The notes under the pieces: generated by a model
The model's database searches: none
The model's input: only the letters and a program-made list of their open reading frames with translations
Told to the model about the DNA's origin: nothing
Assembly (NCBI RefSeq): GCF_029784135.1
Contig: NC_073746.1
Coordinates: 163,856,296-163,920,295 of the forward strand
Reading direction: 5' to 3'
From: Toxorhynchites rutilus septentrionalis
Lineage: Eukaryota; Arthropoda; Insecta; Diptera; Culicidae
Length of the DNA: 64,000 bases
Shown here: positions 1-12,917 of the stretch, piece after piece
Layout of the letters: each line of letters begins with the position of its first letter
Position numbering within the stretch: the first letter of the stretch is position 1
Program-made: the position numbers and the translations under genes

Positions 1-829
1 TGTGGAATTCTGTGATTCATAACTTAGATGAAGGTCTTCTAATTCTACGCTGATTTTTCATGCTATGATATGTTAATATTTTTTAGTAGTTGAAGTTATT
101 ATCGTAAGCGCTTAAGCGTCCGGATTTCTAAGCAATACTATATACACTTTTTTTAGTAACCAACATTAAACACCGCACCAGTTTTTTGTACCTTGTACAT
201 TTAAAATTTTCCAAAAAAAACTTATAAAGTTACGATTTAAAAAAAAAAATTGTCATCCAATATTGACATTTTTGAACCGTTTGCAAACTATAAATTCATA
301 TTGTTTGTGATATTTGAATTCTATCAAAACACATGGATAAACTGACCAGACCGTGTTACGTGACCGTGTTACGCGGGACAGTCCCGCATTTCAACTAAAT
401 GTCCCGCGTAAGATTCCGTCCCGCGAAACGTCCCGCATTTGGCAAAAGAAACGAAAATGTCCCGCGATATCAATATATTAAAATATCACAATTTGATCAT
501 ATTGATTTTCTTAAATGGATGAACCTCAAAAAAAACTTTTATTTGGCAGACTGTTCAAGAGCGCTTCCAATGCATCCAAAGATTAATACGTTGAGCTGGT
601 TTCATCGCACCGACATTACGCTTTTTGTTTAGAGAGTGTCAACTGGAAGCGACAGCAACAAAATTAGAAAATGATTTTTATAAAAGTCCCCTATTGATCT
701 GCAGGGACCAACGTGAGTCTGACGAAAAGTTCATCTTTGGTCTCCTAGCTCGGTCAGGACTTAACGTTTCAAATAAGCCGGAAGAACTAGTGTACACTCG
801 ACAGGAAGAGGCAGAGTTGTTTGATAAAG
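1..829. other. Non-coding DNA with a CCCGC-rich repeat patch
   Basis: AT-rich sequence without a recognisable gene. From 340 to 470 there is a patch of repeated GTCCCGC words (TGACCGTGTTACGCGGGACAG and relatives). A similar word (TCCCGCGTTAGACC) occurs near 2017, followed by TGACCATCTGGTCA, so 340-2055 may be one old insertion that contains the DD37E remnant. Short open frames at 399-837 show no family features. Confidence 0.4.
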
Positions 830-907
830 TATCGTAAATGAAGCGCTGGGTGGTCTTACAGAAGTTGGCCGGAACCGTTGGCCGATGAAAAGATTTATAT
901 CGGCGTG

Positions 908-1640
908 TTATTTTACCTTTTCGTGGCTTTGGTGGTCGTCTGTCTCACTATTCTGTCCATTCGCCCAAAAGTTTTCTATCGGGCGCAGCTGGGGAATGTT
1001 GGGAAGGTTGGTGGTCTTCGCGACAATGTTTATCTCCAGCCGATCCATCCTCCAGTGATCTTTTGCATAATGGGCTGATCCCAGGTTCGGCATAAAGATC
1101 ACATCACCTTCCCAACTCCGGCAAGCACTTCGTACTATATATCTCCCCGTTCACCATATGACTCGAAAGAAGAGCGACTTGGACATTCCCTTCACGTCTG
1201 TCAGAGAAGGACCTTCTTCGAGAACTTGATGTGAATGATATATTCGACGTCATTGCTTACCTGGGGAACGTAAAGTACCCGGTCCCCTGCCATTCGTTGA
1301 ATTCTAGCATCAAGTACGTCTCGTCTTTCATTATGAGTTCGAAAAGAAGTTTTTCACTTCTTTCACCAGCACCTCAAGCTACTCCTTCTGGGTGATTGCC
1401 TGCTGCTCAGATACGGCCGGTCTCGTCTGACGCTTCCGCATAAAAATGTCCATTTGACCAGATTATTCTCCACCGTTTGGCCGGTTGCTCCGATCTCTCG
1501 GCTTGAGGAGCGGCTAAGAGATGATATTTTAAATACCAGATCGGATATATATTTGGCGTACACAAAGTGCCTCATGATGTCCAACTCCTTCGTTGTGAGA
1601 TGGAGCCTACGATTTGGAAAAATCATCAAGTTGGTTGACA
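908..1640 (-). pseudogene. Degraded IS630-Tc1-mariner (DD37E-like) transposase remnant
   Basis: Read on the minus strand, fragments in several frames give KDETY (the first catalytic Asp region, near 1320), VNGEIY, then NLGSAHYAKDHW and NIPQLRPIENFWAN, the last carrying the catalytic Glu. The spacing fits the DD37E group. The second catalytic Asp appears to be replaced by Asn (PNLGS) and there are several frameshifts, so it is dead. No clean terminal inverted repeats were found. A much better preserved member of the same group lies at 55522-56816. Confidence 0.7.
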
Positions 1641-1689
1641 GTGCTGCTGCTGCGAATCAACAGCCTTGAATCATTTTTTGTAGACTTAA

Positions 1690-4600
1690 TAAACGTAAGA
1701 TTTAAAGAAAATTTGTTCCTATAAATTATCTTTCATCGCCATCCAAAATTGGTCCATTTTTTTGAATGCATACGTTAACATTAAAATCTATAAAAAATGA
1801 ATTGGAATTTTCGAGCATTCCATTCGGTAATTTTTAGAATTTGAATCGTGTTTGCCAGGCGTAAATGCTCTGATTGAGCGAGTGATTTTCGGGCGTAAAC
1901 AAAATCTAAACCACCGAAAAATCATAACTGAGTGCCGATACTCAAAAAGAAATAATACTGATCAGTTTAGACTCGCTAAACTATAGTTTATGTTCACATA
2001 ACGTTTTGTTTTTTGTATCCCGCGTTAGACCTCTGACCATCTGGTCACTTTACACATGGAATATGTCCTCCATCAGCAGAATTGAGTAAATGAAACGTGA
2101 AATACCACCGAAAGTGTTTGAAGGGCAAATATTTAAAGCATGAAAATATTAACCAAGATTTAAAGTCAGTATTCTTCGAACACGTGACAAGAAGTTATCG
2201 TGAAAAACCTCTCCTCAAGAAATTCTTGGTTGAAGCTATTACAGCCGAACATCAATAGAAATAAATCTTCCAATAATAGCGCGGAACAAAAAAGGAAACA
2301 TCCAAAGAAATTACGATCCTCCAGAAGCACATTAATCCATAGAAAAAACGCGTTCATGCGTAAAACCCGATATATAAACACAAACCACTTTATCATCCGC
2401 CATGTTACTGACACAAAGTCTCCGAAGCAAACATACTTCAATCGTATCTATCCGACAAGGACTCGCCCCTCTTCGCGCTGGAACCGATGTCGTCGTTTCT
2501 TCGCACTTCCGATACGTAATGAACCATCGGAAGAAGATTATATATCGCTGCGTGGAAGAGATTAAAATTCTAGAAAGCAAACTCTACGCACTTGGCAGCC
2601 GACATTTGGCACAAGTCGACGGGGCCGGTTGGGAATATTTTCACATCACGGCGCGAACCCCGGGGCCGTAAATCACCGAATGCCAATGATGACGGGCTAC
2701 TTTTTTTTCGCTGACGAGCTGTGCAGCCTTGCCGGAGCAAAAAAAGAAGCCCGAGAAAACGTTATAGAAATGTTTTATGGCACACCGGGGCCCACCGCAC
2801 TTTATTACCAGTTGGTCTACTTTGACGCGAGGCGTCTAAACATCCCCCGGGAGTCTGGGAACCGGCCGGCGTTGGCATATTGAGGGTATGCCGGGTCATA
2901 AACGTTATATCATGGCACAATCTCAGCCTGTCCATGGATAACCGCAAGCGTGCGCGCTAACGGGCGGAGAAATGTTGCGGCCGGATGATCGTAAAGGAAA
3001 AAGAACGAGGGCTTTAAGGGAAGAATAATATGCCTTTTAAAGTTTCAATATTAGACAAAAAGGAATCGTTCAATCATGTTCGGTAATCAGTGTAATCAAT
3101 TACACAGTTAAAATCCACATAACATTGGCGTGGGATCAAAAATTTCTCAGCAGCAGCATCCACGTTAAAAAAGTTGTGACAGCAGATTACGCTGAGCATG
3201 AGTTACCGAAAATAATTAATTCCAACGTTGCGGTTCCCCGTCATTTCCTGTTATTCTCGTTCGGGCGCAATTTTCACGTCATTTCCGGCGATGCGGGAAT
3301 CACAACTTTCCGTTCGCGTTGGCATGTTGACAGAGAACACAAAAAGAGACACAGCCATAGTCAGGATAATAGCGGGACCATACCACGGATAATTGAAACT
3401 GAATTTGCGGAATAAAAGTACAACAGCCACCCACCACCATAAATTTCATTTCATTCAGCGTATCTTCGGCGGGAAACAACGGTCGCTTTAGGTGTCCGCA
3501 GCATTCCTATGCGTTGTAGCTGCCACATTTCTTACACGAATGGAATTCCTTCTCTCCCACCCGAAGTAATCCATGCTCGTCTCAGCTTAGCTTTTAAATT
3601 TCCTATCATTTGGCCGTGCCCAAATTAAGTTAAATTGTTTGTTTCACAAACAATCTTCTCTGTGTTCTGTCAGCGCACGCCTCAATTCGTGATGACTCTC
3701 CAGCAGGATACTTTTTTTTACGCCCGGCTAGCTCAGCATAAAATTCTCGTCACGATTAGATTAATTTTTGATCATGTGCTTCTGGGCTGGTCGGTCGGTC
3801 GGATCACGTTGCTTGCCGACACCTAAGAGAGTCACGTTCACGATGAACCACAAGAGGTCCTTCTAGTCGCGCCACAGGACAACGATGACCGGCATCGAGG
3901 GGTTTCCAGCACTAATTTGCTGTGGCAGGAGGTAAATTTGCTCATATGATGTGGAAAACATCCCGCAGCTGCTGCACATTTGGAAGTATGTCCAAGCTGT
4001 GAGGATAATTGTGTCAATCCTCCCTGCATGATGCGAATATTAGTGTGGGAAAGCTATTGCTAGTTATGAACGACTGACATTGCCGTTTCCTCATTAGACC
4101 CCGTATATACTATTGAGTTTATTACAAAAAAATACATATATGAATTGAAACTAGAATATATAGCCTGATTCGCTAACACATGATTGACTCCAATCAGAGA
4201 ATTGCCATTCTAGATATACAGATTTCGTTGATGACAAAAGTATATAATCGGTGCCGAAGTAGTAGCTGTCCTTATACAGCCATTCCATGCCAAACTGATA
4301 AAAACGTTCTCAGATTTTCGTTAAAATTGGTAGAGTTATTCCTTATCGCAAAATATTAGACCCGTAGTTTTTGTTTCATAAAGGTGCCTATTTCCATTTT
4401 AGGGTGGTCCGAAAAATAAATATTTTCTCATTTTTCCAAAGAAGACTTTTTTTCAAAAATTCATAACTCTTGAACAACTGGACCAATTCAATGATTGACA
4501 TATCAAAATGAATCCAATGAGCTGATCTTCTGAGCAATAAACTTGAAAAAACTGTGCACGACGACTTTGCTACGAATGCCCTTATTTACGGAAATTTAGC

Positions 4601-5086
4601 AGACAAAAATCGTCCATCGGTACAGGATTACCCAATTCGCGGTATGGAAAATATGGACTCTTGTTTTTCTCTTTCAGGTTCGCCATTTCAAAACATGGAT
4701 CGTTTAACATTTTATAAGATCGTGGAAATTAGGCAACGAATCGACTCCAACTTCAGAGAACATAATCCTTACATGAGGAAGAACATATATTTACTAGAGA
4801 TGGAACGGATATCCGATAAATATCTGCTATCCGGCCTATCCAGCCGGATACCGGATAGTGAGTGACCTACTATCCGAGCTTAGGCCAATATCATACCGGA
4901 TACCGCATTTCTCATTAATACAAGATAAATCAGAACAAAACAGCTCATTAACATAATTCATACATAACAATAAACCAATGCATCGACATATTTCAGTAAC
5001 TTTTCAGTTATTTAGTTATCTTTACAATTTAACAATCGAACAATTCAATTCTGTCTTCGAGCCTGGTAAACTGATAGAGAATAATA
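1690..5086. other. No recognisable gene; old repeat fragments
   Basis: Intergenic or upstream-intron DNA. Small open frames at 2200-2883 and 3125-3415 have no recognisable domain. Near 4395-4560 the words GGTGGTCCGAAAAATAAA and TTCATAACTCTTGAAC resemble a common insect repeat. At 4805-4910 several TATCCGG/CCGGATA words form an inverted cluster. Confidence 0.4.
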
Positions 5087-7004
5087 CACTGGTGGACATA
5101 TATATAACGCCATCCCTGTTATAGTGCTTTTTTGCGAGTTCTCGATCAAAGATATTTTGTTATTGTATTTTTAGAATCATGGAACGATTACCTATCATTT
5201 GGTTCAGGTTGAGAAATTGAATTAAAGGGCAATGCATAAAGTGTTGGTTTATTTCGTTTTTTTTGAGGTGGAAATAAATATAACACCACCGGAGTATTTA
5301 TTCACTTCATTTCCAGTCTAAAATCGAAACAAATGTAATTAGTAGTGTGTTGCTTCACCTTTCTTCACAATAACCTCTTGCAGCCTCCTTGGCATAGACT
5401 GAATAAGGAATTTAACCGTGTTCGGATGGTAGTTTTTTTCAGCTGTCCAGCAGTTTCAAATTTCTTGCCCTGTGCAAATATATTTGCTGACAAAATTCCC
5501 CAAGCATTCTCAATGGTATTTAAGTCCGGACTACACGGTGGCCAATCAAGAACAGGAATATTATGGACCGTTAGAAAGTTTTTGATGTTACTTGCTGCAT
5601 GACATGTAGGGTTATTTTGTTGAAAAATAGCATTTTTGTCCATAACGTCTTCCATAAAAGGAATCAAAAACTCCTCCAGCAGTTCGCAGTACTTCTCGGA
5701 ATTCATTCTTGTTGATATGAAGCAGATTGGAGTTTTCCCAGCGTCAATGATTCCTGCCCAAACCATTACGGTTCCTCCTCCGAAGTTGCGAGATTCTCTT
5801 GTTGGTTTTTTCTTCCATTTATCTTGCCAAAAGTCAGCAGAACCGTCAGGACCGTCCAAATCAAACTTTTTCTCATCGCTGAAAACCACTCTAGACCACT
5901 CTTCATCCCAGAATTGGAATTTCTCGGCGAAATTCAGTCGTGTCTTCTTATGCCGAGGAAGTAGTCGCGGTACAGGTACGGATTTCCTGTACGAAAGGTT
6001 CGCGTCGGAGCTTAGAACTTGACGGATACGACGACTGGTTACTGGAATATTCATTTCAGCTTTTATTTTTGCTGATTAAAGTTTAGACTCAACAGCGAGG
6101 CGCTTGATATGTCGTTTGTCCCTATCTGTTAAGCGAGGACGTCGTCCGGGACGCTTCTTTGTGGCGTACTGAGCACCCAACCGGATATAGTTTGTCACGG
6201 CATCTCTGCTCCTTCCAATTTTACGCGCTATCTCGCGGAGAGAAAATCCTTCCTCCTTCAAAACATCGATATTACCACGCTCCTTCTCCGTTAAAATCGT
6301 TCCCTTCGGCATGGTCCTTGAAAATTGGAAAAATATATTACTTAAAATGTGCCTATGCTTTTTTAAATTTGCTAACAACCTTTAATTGGCTTGACTCCCA
6401 GTTATTTTCGAATTACACTAACGTTAAGCGTAAGTAAACGAGTTAAGCTAAGTAAACCAGGGGTTAGACATCTATTGAATATAGGCTACCCAAAGTCAAA
6501 ATCAATATGACGTCATTTGTTTACCAACATACCATTTGCGAGGATTGAAATCATTGAAATCGTGGAAATTGCGCTGCTTTATTTCTAACTGCATAGACGA
6601 TTTCCATATTTCGGTTTCACATGGAGCTGTTTAGATTCAACATGGAGTTTAAAGTTAACCACTATTTAACTTTATAAGTGGACCGTGTTGTAAACAACAG
6701 TAATTGTCAGAACCAAAAATTCAGTAAACCGCAGCAATATTGGGTACATTGGCAATATGAGGGATTTGACGTTCTAGTCATACCCCTGAAGTAAACGACA
6801 TGGTGGTGTTATAAATATTTCCATCTCAAAATACACAAAACAAGTGCTCTTTGCTCACACACACAGTTAAAGCTCAAAAAGTTTCCATTATTTGGTTTCC
6901 ATTATTAGTGTGCGTACAATAATAAACCTACGGAATTGACAGTTACACTGATGCAAAAGCTAACATCAAAAATGATTGTGGCGTTATATATATTTCCACC
7001 AGTG
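5087..7004. mobile_element. Tc1-like DNA transposon with IR/DR ends
   Basis: A 1918-bp element flanked by TA (5085-5086, 7005-7006). Terminal repeats begin CACTGGTGGA and match for 26 bp with one mismatch. A second related copy of the end motif lies inside each end (5265-5290 and 6802-6827, GGTGGAAAT..AACACCACC type). Each end therefore has an outer and an inner direct repeat about 178 bp apart, the IR/DR layout known from Sleeping Beauty-like Tc1 elements. The element encodes a Tc1-type transposase on the minus strand. Confidence 0.88.
5365..6312 (-). pseudogene. Tc1-family (DD34E) transposase, inactive
   Basis: The start ATG at 6312 opens MPKGTILTEKERG, followed by a paired-type HTH (LREIARKIGRSRDAV) and GRRPRLTDRDKR. 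A single in-frame TAA at 6078-6076 interrupts the gene. The same frame then continues at 6054 with MNIPVTSRRIRQVL, the first catalytic Asp in VVFSDEKKFDLDG, and the Glu in SPDLNTIENAWG. The second catalytic site reads QQNNPTCHA where Tc1 proteins have Asp in DNA(P), so Asp is changed to Asn. The stop and the lost Asp make it inactive, yet the frame is otherwise nearly complete, which suggests fairly recent decay. Confidence 0.85.
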
Positions 7005-7040
7005 TATGCATTTCTGTATGCATTTCTAATGGATATAATA

Positions 7041-8131
7041 AATAAAAAATGAGAATTTTTTCAATCACATATAAAACAAAATTTTTTTTTTCATCGGTTT
7101 CAGTATTTTTTATTAATAACATAATGTATTTTCTTCAAAAAAATGTCAGTGAATGTTTGAGTAAGGGCCGTGGTCTGCTGTTCGACGCAACTTTGTCGCG
7201 ATGCTCTCACAAGAACGTTGTACGGCACTTACGTCCGTTTTCCGGATACAATTCCGGATTCTTGTAGTCAGTTGCTTCGTGTCCTTGGCCCTCCAATTGT
7301 TTTTATACACTAGGGCACTGAGTGAGCCAAAGAAATCCCTTATTGGGCGGCACTGGGGCAAGTTTGTTGGGTTACGGCTTAAACCAAGGCTTTGAAATGC
7401 CCCGGTCGGAAATGACGATGTACAACATAACCTTTTTTTCAAACTTGTGTTTGAACTTGTATTTTACTTCAGGCGGTGTGGATGACTTGTCGCTGGAGTA
7501 GTAATTATCATTTCCTGGAATATGCGTTTTGGACAGCGGAAAATAGCTTTCGTCGTCCAGAACGAAAGACGTCCCGCGGTATTTTTCGGTCATCCACCGA
7601 CACTGTTATTTAACCGTCTCAATCTGCTCCTCCGTGTATTCCGGCGACCTTGTCTTCTTCCTGCAGACGATTCCTTCCATCTTGAGGGTCCGATGGATCA
7701 ATACGTGGGAGCAGCCATATTTTCGACCGGCGTCACGCAGGCTGGTTGCGTCCTTGTTGTCAAACAGCTTCTTTAACGATGTCTTCCTCTGCTTCGTCAT
7801 TATCGTCACCGGACGACCACTTCCGACCTTTGGCTATACGTTCAGCGAACCCGAGTACGATATACCGTACTAACAGGTACATTTTCTTCCTTAAAATGTG
7901 CCACCGTGAACTTTTTTCCTTGCTGAAAATGCGTTTCATAGAACCGTACAATGCGTTCGCGGAGCACGTGCTGTTTCGATGCCATCTTTGCTTTGACTAA
8001 ATTCAAACTAGCAAAACCAAACACGCCAAATGTTTCTAGGGAGCCCAAAGAGCAATTTTCATGGAGAAAGAAAATTTTACGCTCATTATTTGAGTTACTG
8101 AAAGGTATTGAAAAAATTCTCATTTTTTATT
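7041..8131 (-). mobile_element. Mariner-like (DD37D/DD41D type) element, internally deleted
   Basis: A 1091-bp element with 23-bp perfect terminal repeats (AATAAAAAATGAGAATTTTT and three more bases) flanked by TA (7039-7040, 8132-8133). On the minus strand, broken frames encode the N-terminal HTH (VLRERIVRFYETHF), TSLRDAGRKYGCSHVLIHR, and the first catalytic Asp in VLDDESYFPL. After GISKPWF the sequence jumps to NPTNLPQCRPIRDFFGSL, the C-terminal motif with Asp as the third acidic residue. The segment with the second catalytic Asp is deleted, so the copy is non-autonomous. Confidence 0.82.
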
Positions 8132-8312
8132 TAACACCCGTTAGACGTCCACACTGTAGATCTACATATTAGATATAGAACATAATAAATATGTAATATA
8201 TTTAATGTTAGATACAGAAAAGTCATTTTCCATTCATAATTTTTATCTATGTATGTTCATTCCACCTGAAAATCTATGCAAATTTATGTCGCTTTCCAAA
8301 CTCGTGGTAGAA

Positions 8313-9655
8313 AATGATTTGGTGGCCCAGAAAAAGGGCCGTTTTGTTTGGTTGTTGGGTATTGTTTGTTCAATCCACCAGTGTTTACAACCGAGTGATG
8401 ATGACAGAATTATGGTAATCAGTCGTTAGATGGTGCGTATCACATAGAAGATACCGAAGTTGAATGAGATATGATGAAAACCGCCCTCTGTGACCCTAGA
8501 CGAGATGCCTCCTGTGTTATGTATGGATGAGATGAAGAAAAAACTCGCCAGTGTAATAAAAGATAATTACCAATACCGAACACAATTATCAATTTTTCTC
8601 ATCAGTAAAAACATGTTACTTTAATATAGAGAAAACATATTTGAAATGGAAAAGGTAATTTTTTTATTTTTTTTTTATTTTCTGAGTGTTTATTCAACCC
8701 TATGCGAATTTTAATTGGACTAACAACAACTAATACCATATGTAGAGCATATGGGAAATATTTTTTCGAATATTTCTTCACTTTTCCAACTTTTCTCGCC
8801 GTAAGAACTTTCCTTGGGTGAAAATGGACACAACAAAACAGACAGCTTAAACCGAACGACCCGATCTCAAGCGGGAACACACCTTGATTTTTATTTATGA
8901 AAATTGAAATAAACCGTTTCATATATCCAGTCATTTTCAACACAACGGCTACAATATACAATTTCGCAGTTACAGTTGTGCTAAATTTTTCACAATACAC
9001 TATCGGTCATTGATATAAAATTTCACGAAGCAACCAACTTTAAAGTTCCAAATTTAAATTTTATTTGCTAGAATTAATCGTATCAATCACCTTACTTGCA
9101 ATATAAAAATGCCCCCGACTTGCATATATTTATAATCCCGATTTCCCCCTGGGCACCTTGGTTTTTTGAATTCTCTGTTAGGGAAAACATTTCGGTAGGA
9201 ACGAAAGCTCCCCCTACTTTTATGTATTTACAATGCCGATTTCCCCCAGGCAGCTTGGTTTTGATGTCTCTGTTAGGGAACATATTTCGGTAAAAACTAA
9301 AGTTCCCCCTATTTTCATGTATTTGAAATGCCGATTTCCCCCAGGCAGCTAGGTCTCCGTTAAGAAATCGCCGTATGTGTCGTCAATTTCGACTAATCAG
9401 AACTGGGTATTTCCGTTAGGATAGGGGTTGAGATTTTTAAATTGTTTGATGGTTAGTTTCATGACATATATTTATTTATTCGATATAAAAAATGGTTATG
9501 GAGTGCCGAAATCAAATGACGCAAAAATTCTATCAATCCATCATGAAATGACTGAGCAATGAGCGTTTGAAATTGGACAACTTTCACGATGTGCTCGATT
9601 TTCGATTTTCAATTTGTACCCCAATATGTTCCCGAAAGACGTAATCCTACGTCAA
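8313..9655 (+). repeat. Dispersed repeat R1 with internal ~75-bp minisatellite
   Basis: A non-coding repeat with an inverted paralogue at about 36545-37790. Inside, at about 9100-9360, a unit of roughly 75 bp (GATTTCCCCCAGGCAGCTTGG, then CTCTGTTAGGGAA and TTCGGTA) is repeated three times. The right end is AAAGACGTAATCCTACGTC near 9640-9655, which has hairpin symmetry. It ends in CAAAACC. Confidence 0.65.
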
Positions 9656-9849
9656 AACCCCGATTCCCTTGGGTGATTTTCCGATTTTCAAAAAACTCAA
9701 ACTTTGACCACTTTGCGCCAGTGTTTTTTCGAGGTGGTGAACATTTTTTATGAGGTAACGTTTTGAAATTAGAGATGACCATTTTCATTGGCACCCTAGT
9801 GTATACACATCCATTTTTCGTCGTAGTGTCACAATCAAAGGAATCATCA

Positions 9850-12840
9850 ACATGGATGAGCTACCCCTGTTAGCTTGCCTAAAAAATCGAGTGCAGCGGA
9901 CAAGCAAAATCAGGTTCCTCCTGGCTTCCGTGGGAATAGTTCAGCTTCGAACGACCCAGCACTCGAGGGGACATCAAAAACCCCATTTGTCCCTATTTTT
10001 CCGTCCAGCTTAATAAGTGCCACTCATTTTTTCAAATTGACCTTCCATCTATTGGAGGGATCGAAGCTGTTGCTTGTCATGCAAACAAGTAACGCAAGTA
10101 ACGTGTTGACATGTGCTCACTACTTCCTGAGCCACGATTGATCTTGGGAGACTTCAACTCTCACGGAACTGCCTGGGGGGAACAGTACGACGACAATCAC
10201 CATTGGGTCGAATTCTCACCATTGGGTCGAATTCTTCTGAATCTATAAACATGGCATATGACCTCACAAGACACATTGACTGGAAAAAATATGCGGACGC
10301 GATTGCTCTAACCATCAATTCCAGAGATCCATTGGAGGAGTATAACTTCCTCTCTCGTTTGATCTATGACAGCGCGGTTCGCGCTCAAACGAAACCCATC
10401 GCAGGTTCCACCATTCACCGAAGGCCTCCCAATCTATGGTGGGATAGCCAATGTTCCAAGCTTTATGTAGAAAAATCGAATGCATTTAAAGCATTTCGGA
10501 AACGTGGAACCCTTGAAAATTTTCAAACGTATTTAGCCCTTGAGAATCAGTTCAAAAATTTGATCAAAGGGGAAAAAACGTGCTTATTGGCGAAATTTCG
10601 TGTGAGGTTTGTCACGAGAAACGTCAATGAAAAAATTATGGAAAGTGGCTCGAAACAAGAGAATTCGCTCTTCAACGAATGAAAGCGAGGAATATTCACA
10701 TCGATGGATTTTTAATTTTCATGGAGGGTTTGTTCTAATTCCGCTCCTCTGCAATAAATTGTTCGAGATATACCACAAGATAGGTGCGATCTTGATTCCG
10801 AGTTTTCGATGATAGAATTCTCTCTTGCTCTCCTTTCATGTAACAATTCTGCTCCGGGATTGGATAGAATTAAGTTCAACTTGTTGAAAAACCTCCCTGA
10901 TGTGGTGAAACATCGCTTGTTGAATTTACTTGCAGATGATGGAGTGGTGTCTGTCGTAGGATCAAACGAATCCGACCTGCAAGAATCCTTACAAGATACT
11001 TTGAACAATTTTTCAACCTGGGCCATTGGGCTAGGGATCGAATTCTTCACGGAGGAAACAGAGATGGTGGTTTTTTCTAGGAAGCGACCAGCAAAACCAA
11101 AGCTTCAACTTTTGGGTAAACCGATCACTTATGCTATGTCATTCAAGTGTCTTGGGTCTGGTTCGACTCCAAATGTACTTGGGGAGCCCATATTAGGTAT
11201 CTGAGTAAAAATGCCAACAAAGAATAAACTTTTCCGTAGAGTTACCGGCACCTGGTGGGGAGCCCATCCAGAAGATCTTATAACGTTGTATCGAACAACT
11301 ATTCTCTTAGTGATGGAGTATGGCAGTTTCTGTTTTCAATCAGCTGCCAAAACACACCTCATTAAACTAGAGCGAATTCAGTATCTTTGTCTTCGTATTG
11401 CGTTGGGATGTATGCCCTCAACGCATACCATGAGTCTCGAGGTTTTGGCAGGCGTACTCCCACTAAAAGATCGCACCAATTTTTTTATCTCTTCGGTCCC
11501 TCATCCGGTGTAAGGTCATGAACCCATTGGTGATCGGAAATTTTGAGCAGCTGATCGAGCTAAATTTTCACTCCGGATTCATGAGTCCATATCATGAATT
11601 CATCTCCATGCAGGTTCATGATCGCTCCAACGATCTTCGATGCAAAGTATGGGTGTATCAATTGTGATAATATGTACTTTACTGATGGGTCCACTATGAA
11701 CGAGTCCACAGGATTCAGAGTGTTCAACGAATTTTTTAGCACCTCACACAGTCTTCAGAATCCTTGCTCAGTGTATATTGCTGAATTGGCAGCGGTTCAC
11801 TGGGCGCTGGACAGCGTCTCCTCACGACCTGTTGATAGTGTTCAACATTTTAACGGATAGTCTTAGCTCTGTCGAAGCTATCCGTTCAATGAGGCCGAAA
11901 AAGCACTCGCCGTACTTCCTTGAGAGAATACGAGAAATTTTGAGTCCTTTATCCAGACGCTGTTATGTTACCTTTGTCTGGGTCCCTTCACATTGCTCAA
12001 TTCCGGGTAATGAGAGGGCTGACTCATTAGCAAAGGTAGGTGCAATTGAAGGCGATATTTATCAGCGCCAAATCGCCTTCAATGAATTTGATTCTTTAAT
12101 CCGCAAAAATACCATCGCTAACTGGCAACGCAAACGGAATGAAGATAAATTGGGCCGGTGGTTTCACTCGATTATCCCTAAGGTTATCCTCAAACCGTGG
12201 TTCAAAAGTATGAAATTGAGTCGGGACTTTATTCGCACCTTCTCCCGACTCATGTCCAATCACTGTTCGTTAGATGCACTACTTTTCCGTTTCAATCTTA
12301 CCAGCAGCAATCTCTGCGTTTGTGGCCAAGGTTATCACGACATCGAGCACGTTGTTTGGTCGTGCGCGGTGTATCTGGTAGCCAGATCGGATTTAGAAAA
12401 CTCCCTTCGGACCTGTGGAAGACAGCCCAATGTGCCGGTGAGAGATGTGTTGACTCGGTTAGACCTTGATTACATGTCCCATATATATGTTTTCCTTAAA
12501 GCTATCGATCTTCGTGTGTGATTGTCCCTATATCCTTATACCCTCCTTTCCTTCTATGATAAACGCTAGGGAACCACGCTATAGAGGCGACCCTTCTGGC
12601 CTTCGGGCGGCGAATATCATTCTAACATCCCTTAACTTCCCCTGGTGACTAAGGACGTGGCCGGCGTCGTTATTGACCATTTAAAGCTCGAATCACCGAA
12701 AATTGCACAACGAGAATGATTTGCTAGTCCCAAGCGTCATTCTGTGTGTTCTTTGTGCAATTTGGTTGGTTCAGGTCAATCACGTAGAGCAACTACGAAT
12801 TGTACAGTCTACCCAAGCTTAAGGTCAAGCTCACTCTACA
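9850..12840 (+). mobile_element. LOA/I-group non-LTR retrotransposon remnant with RNase H
   Basis: Fragments are in the order expected of an I-superfamily (LOA-like) element. An ORF1 piece (9875-10141) is followed by the endonuclease motif LILGDFNSHGTAWGE near 10140, and the pre-RT region (10203-10682, PPNLWWDSQCSKLY). RT pieces follow (NSAPGLDRIKFNLL, then LADDGVVSVVG with the catalytic DD), with the segment between them deleted. The RNase H domain has FTDGS, IAELAAVHWAL, LTDSLSS and HCSIPGNERADSLAK (11690-12050). The C-terminal Zn-finger reads CVCGQGYHDIEHVVWSC. Frameshifts and deletions make it dead. The 3' UTR runs to about 12840. Confidence 0.82.
11778..12521 (+). pseudogene. RNase H and C-terminal domain of the LOA-like element
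   Basis: This is the longest frame left in the element (247 codons). It carries the second and later RNase H motifs (LTDSLSSVEAI, SHCSIPGNERADSLA) and a CCHC-like finger CxC..H..H..C near the end. The upstream half of RNase H (FTDGSTMNES) is in another frame at 11594-11860, so at least one frameshift splits the domain. Confidence 0.8.
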
Positions 12841-12917
12841 AAAAATATAACGAATAATTAAGAGTTTTCAATTGCATATTAGCCGAATCGTTCTTACGAT
12901 ATTTGTTATAATGTATA

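Noticed and set aside
2200..2883. Overlapping plus-strand frames (121, 89, 84 codons)
   Set aside because: They lie in different frames with no recognisable motif, and the region shows no splice signals linking them. They could be a decayed element, but there is no evidence to name one.
11560..11742. 60-codon minus-strand frame
   Set aside because: Shadow of the RNase H region of the LOA-like element on the other strand.
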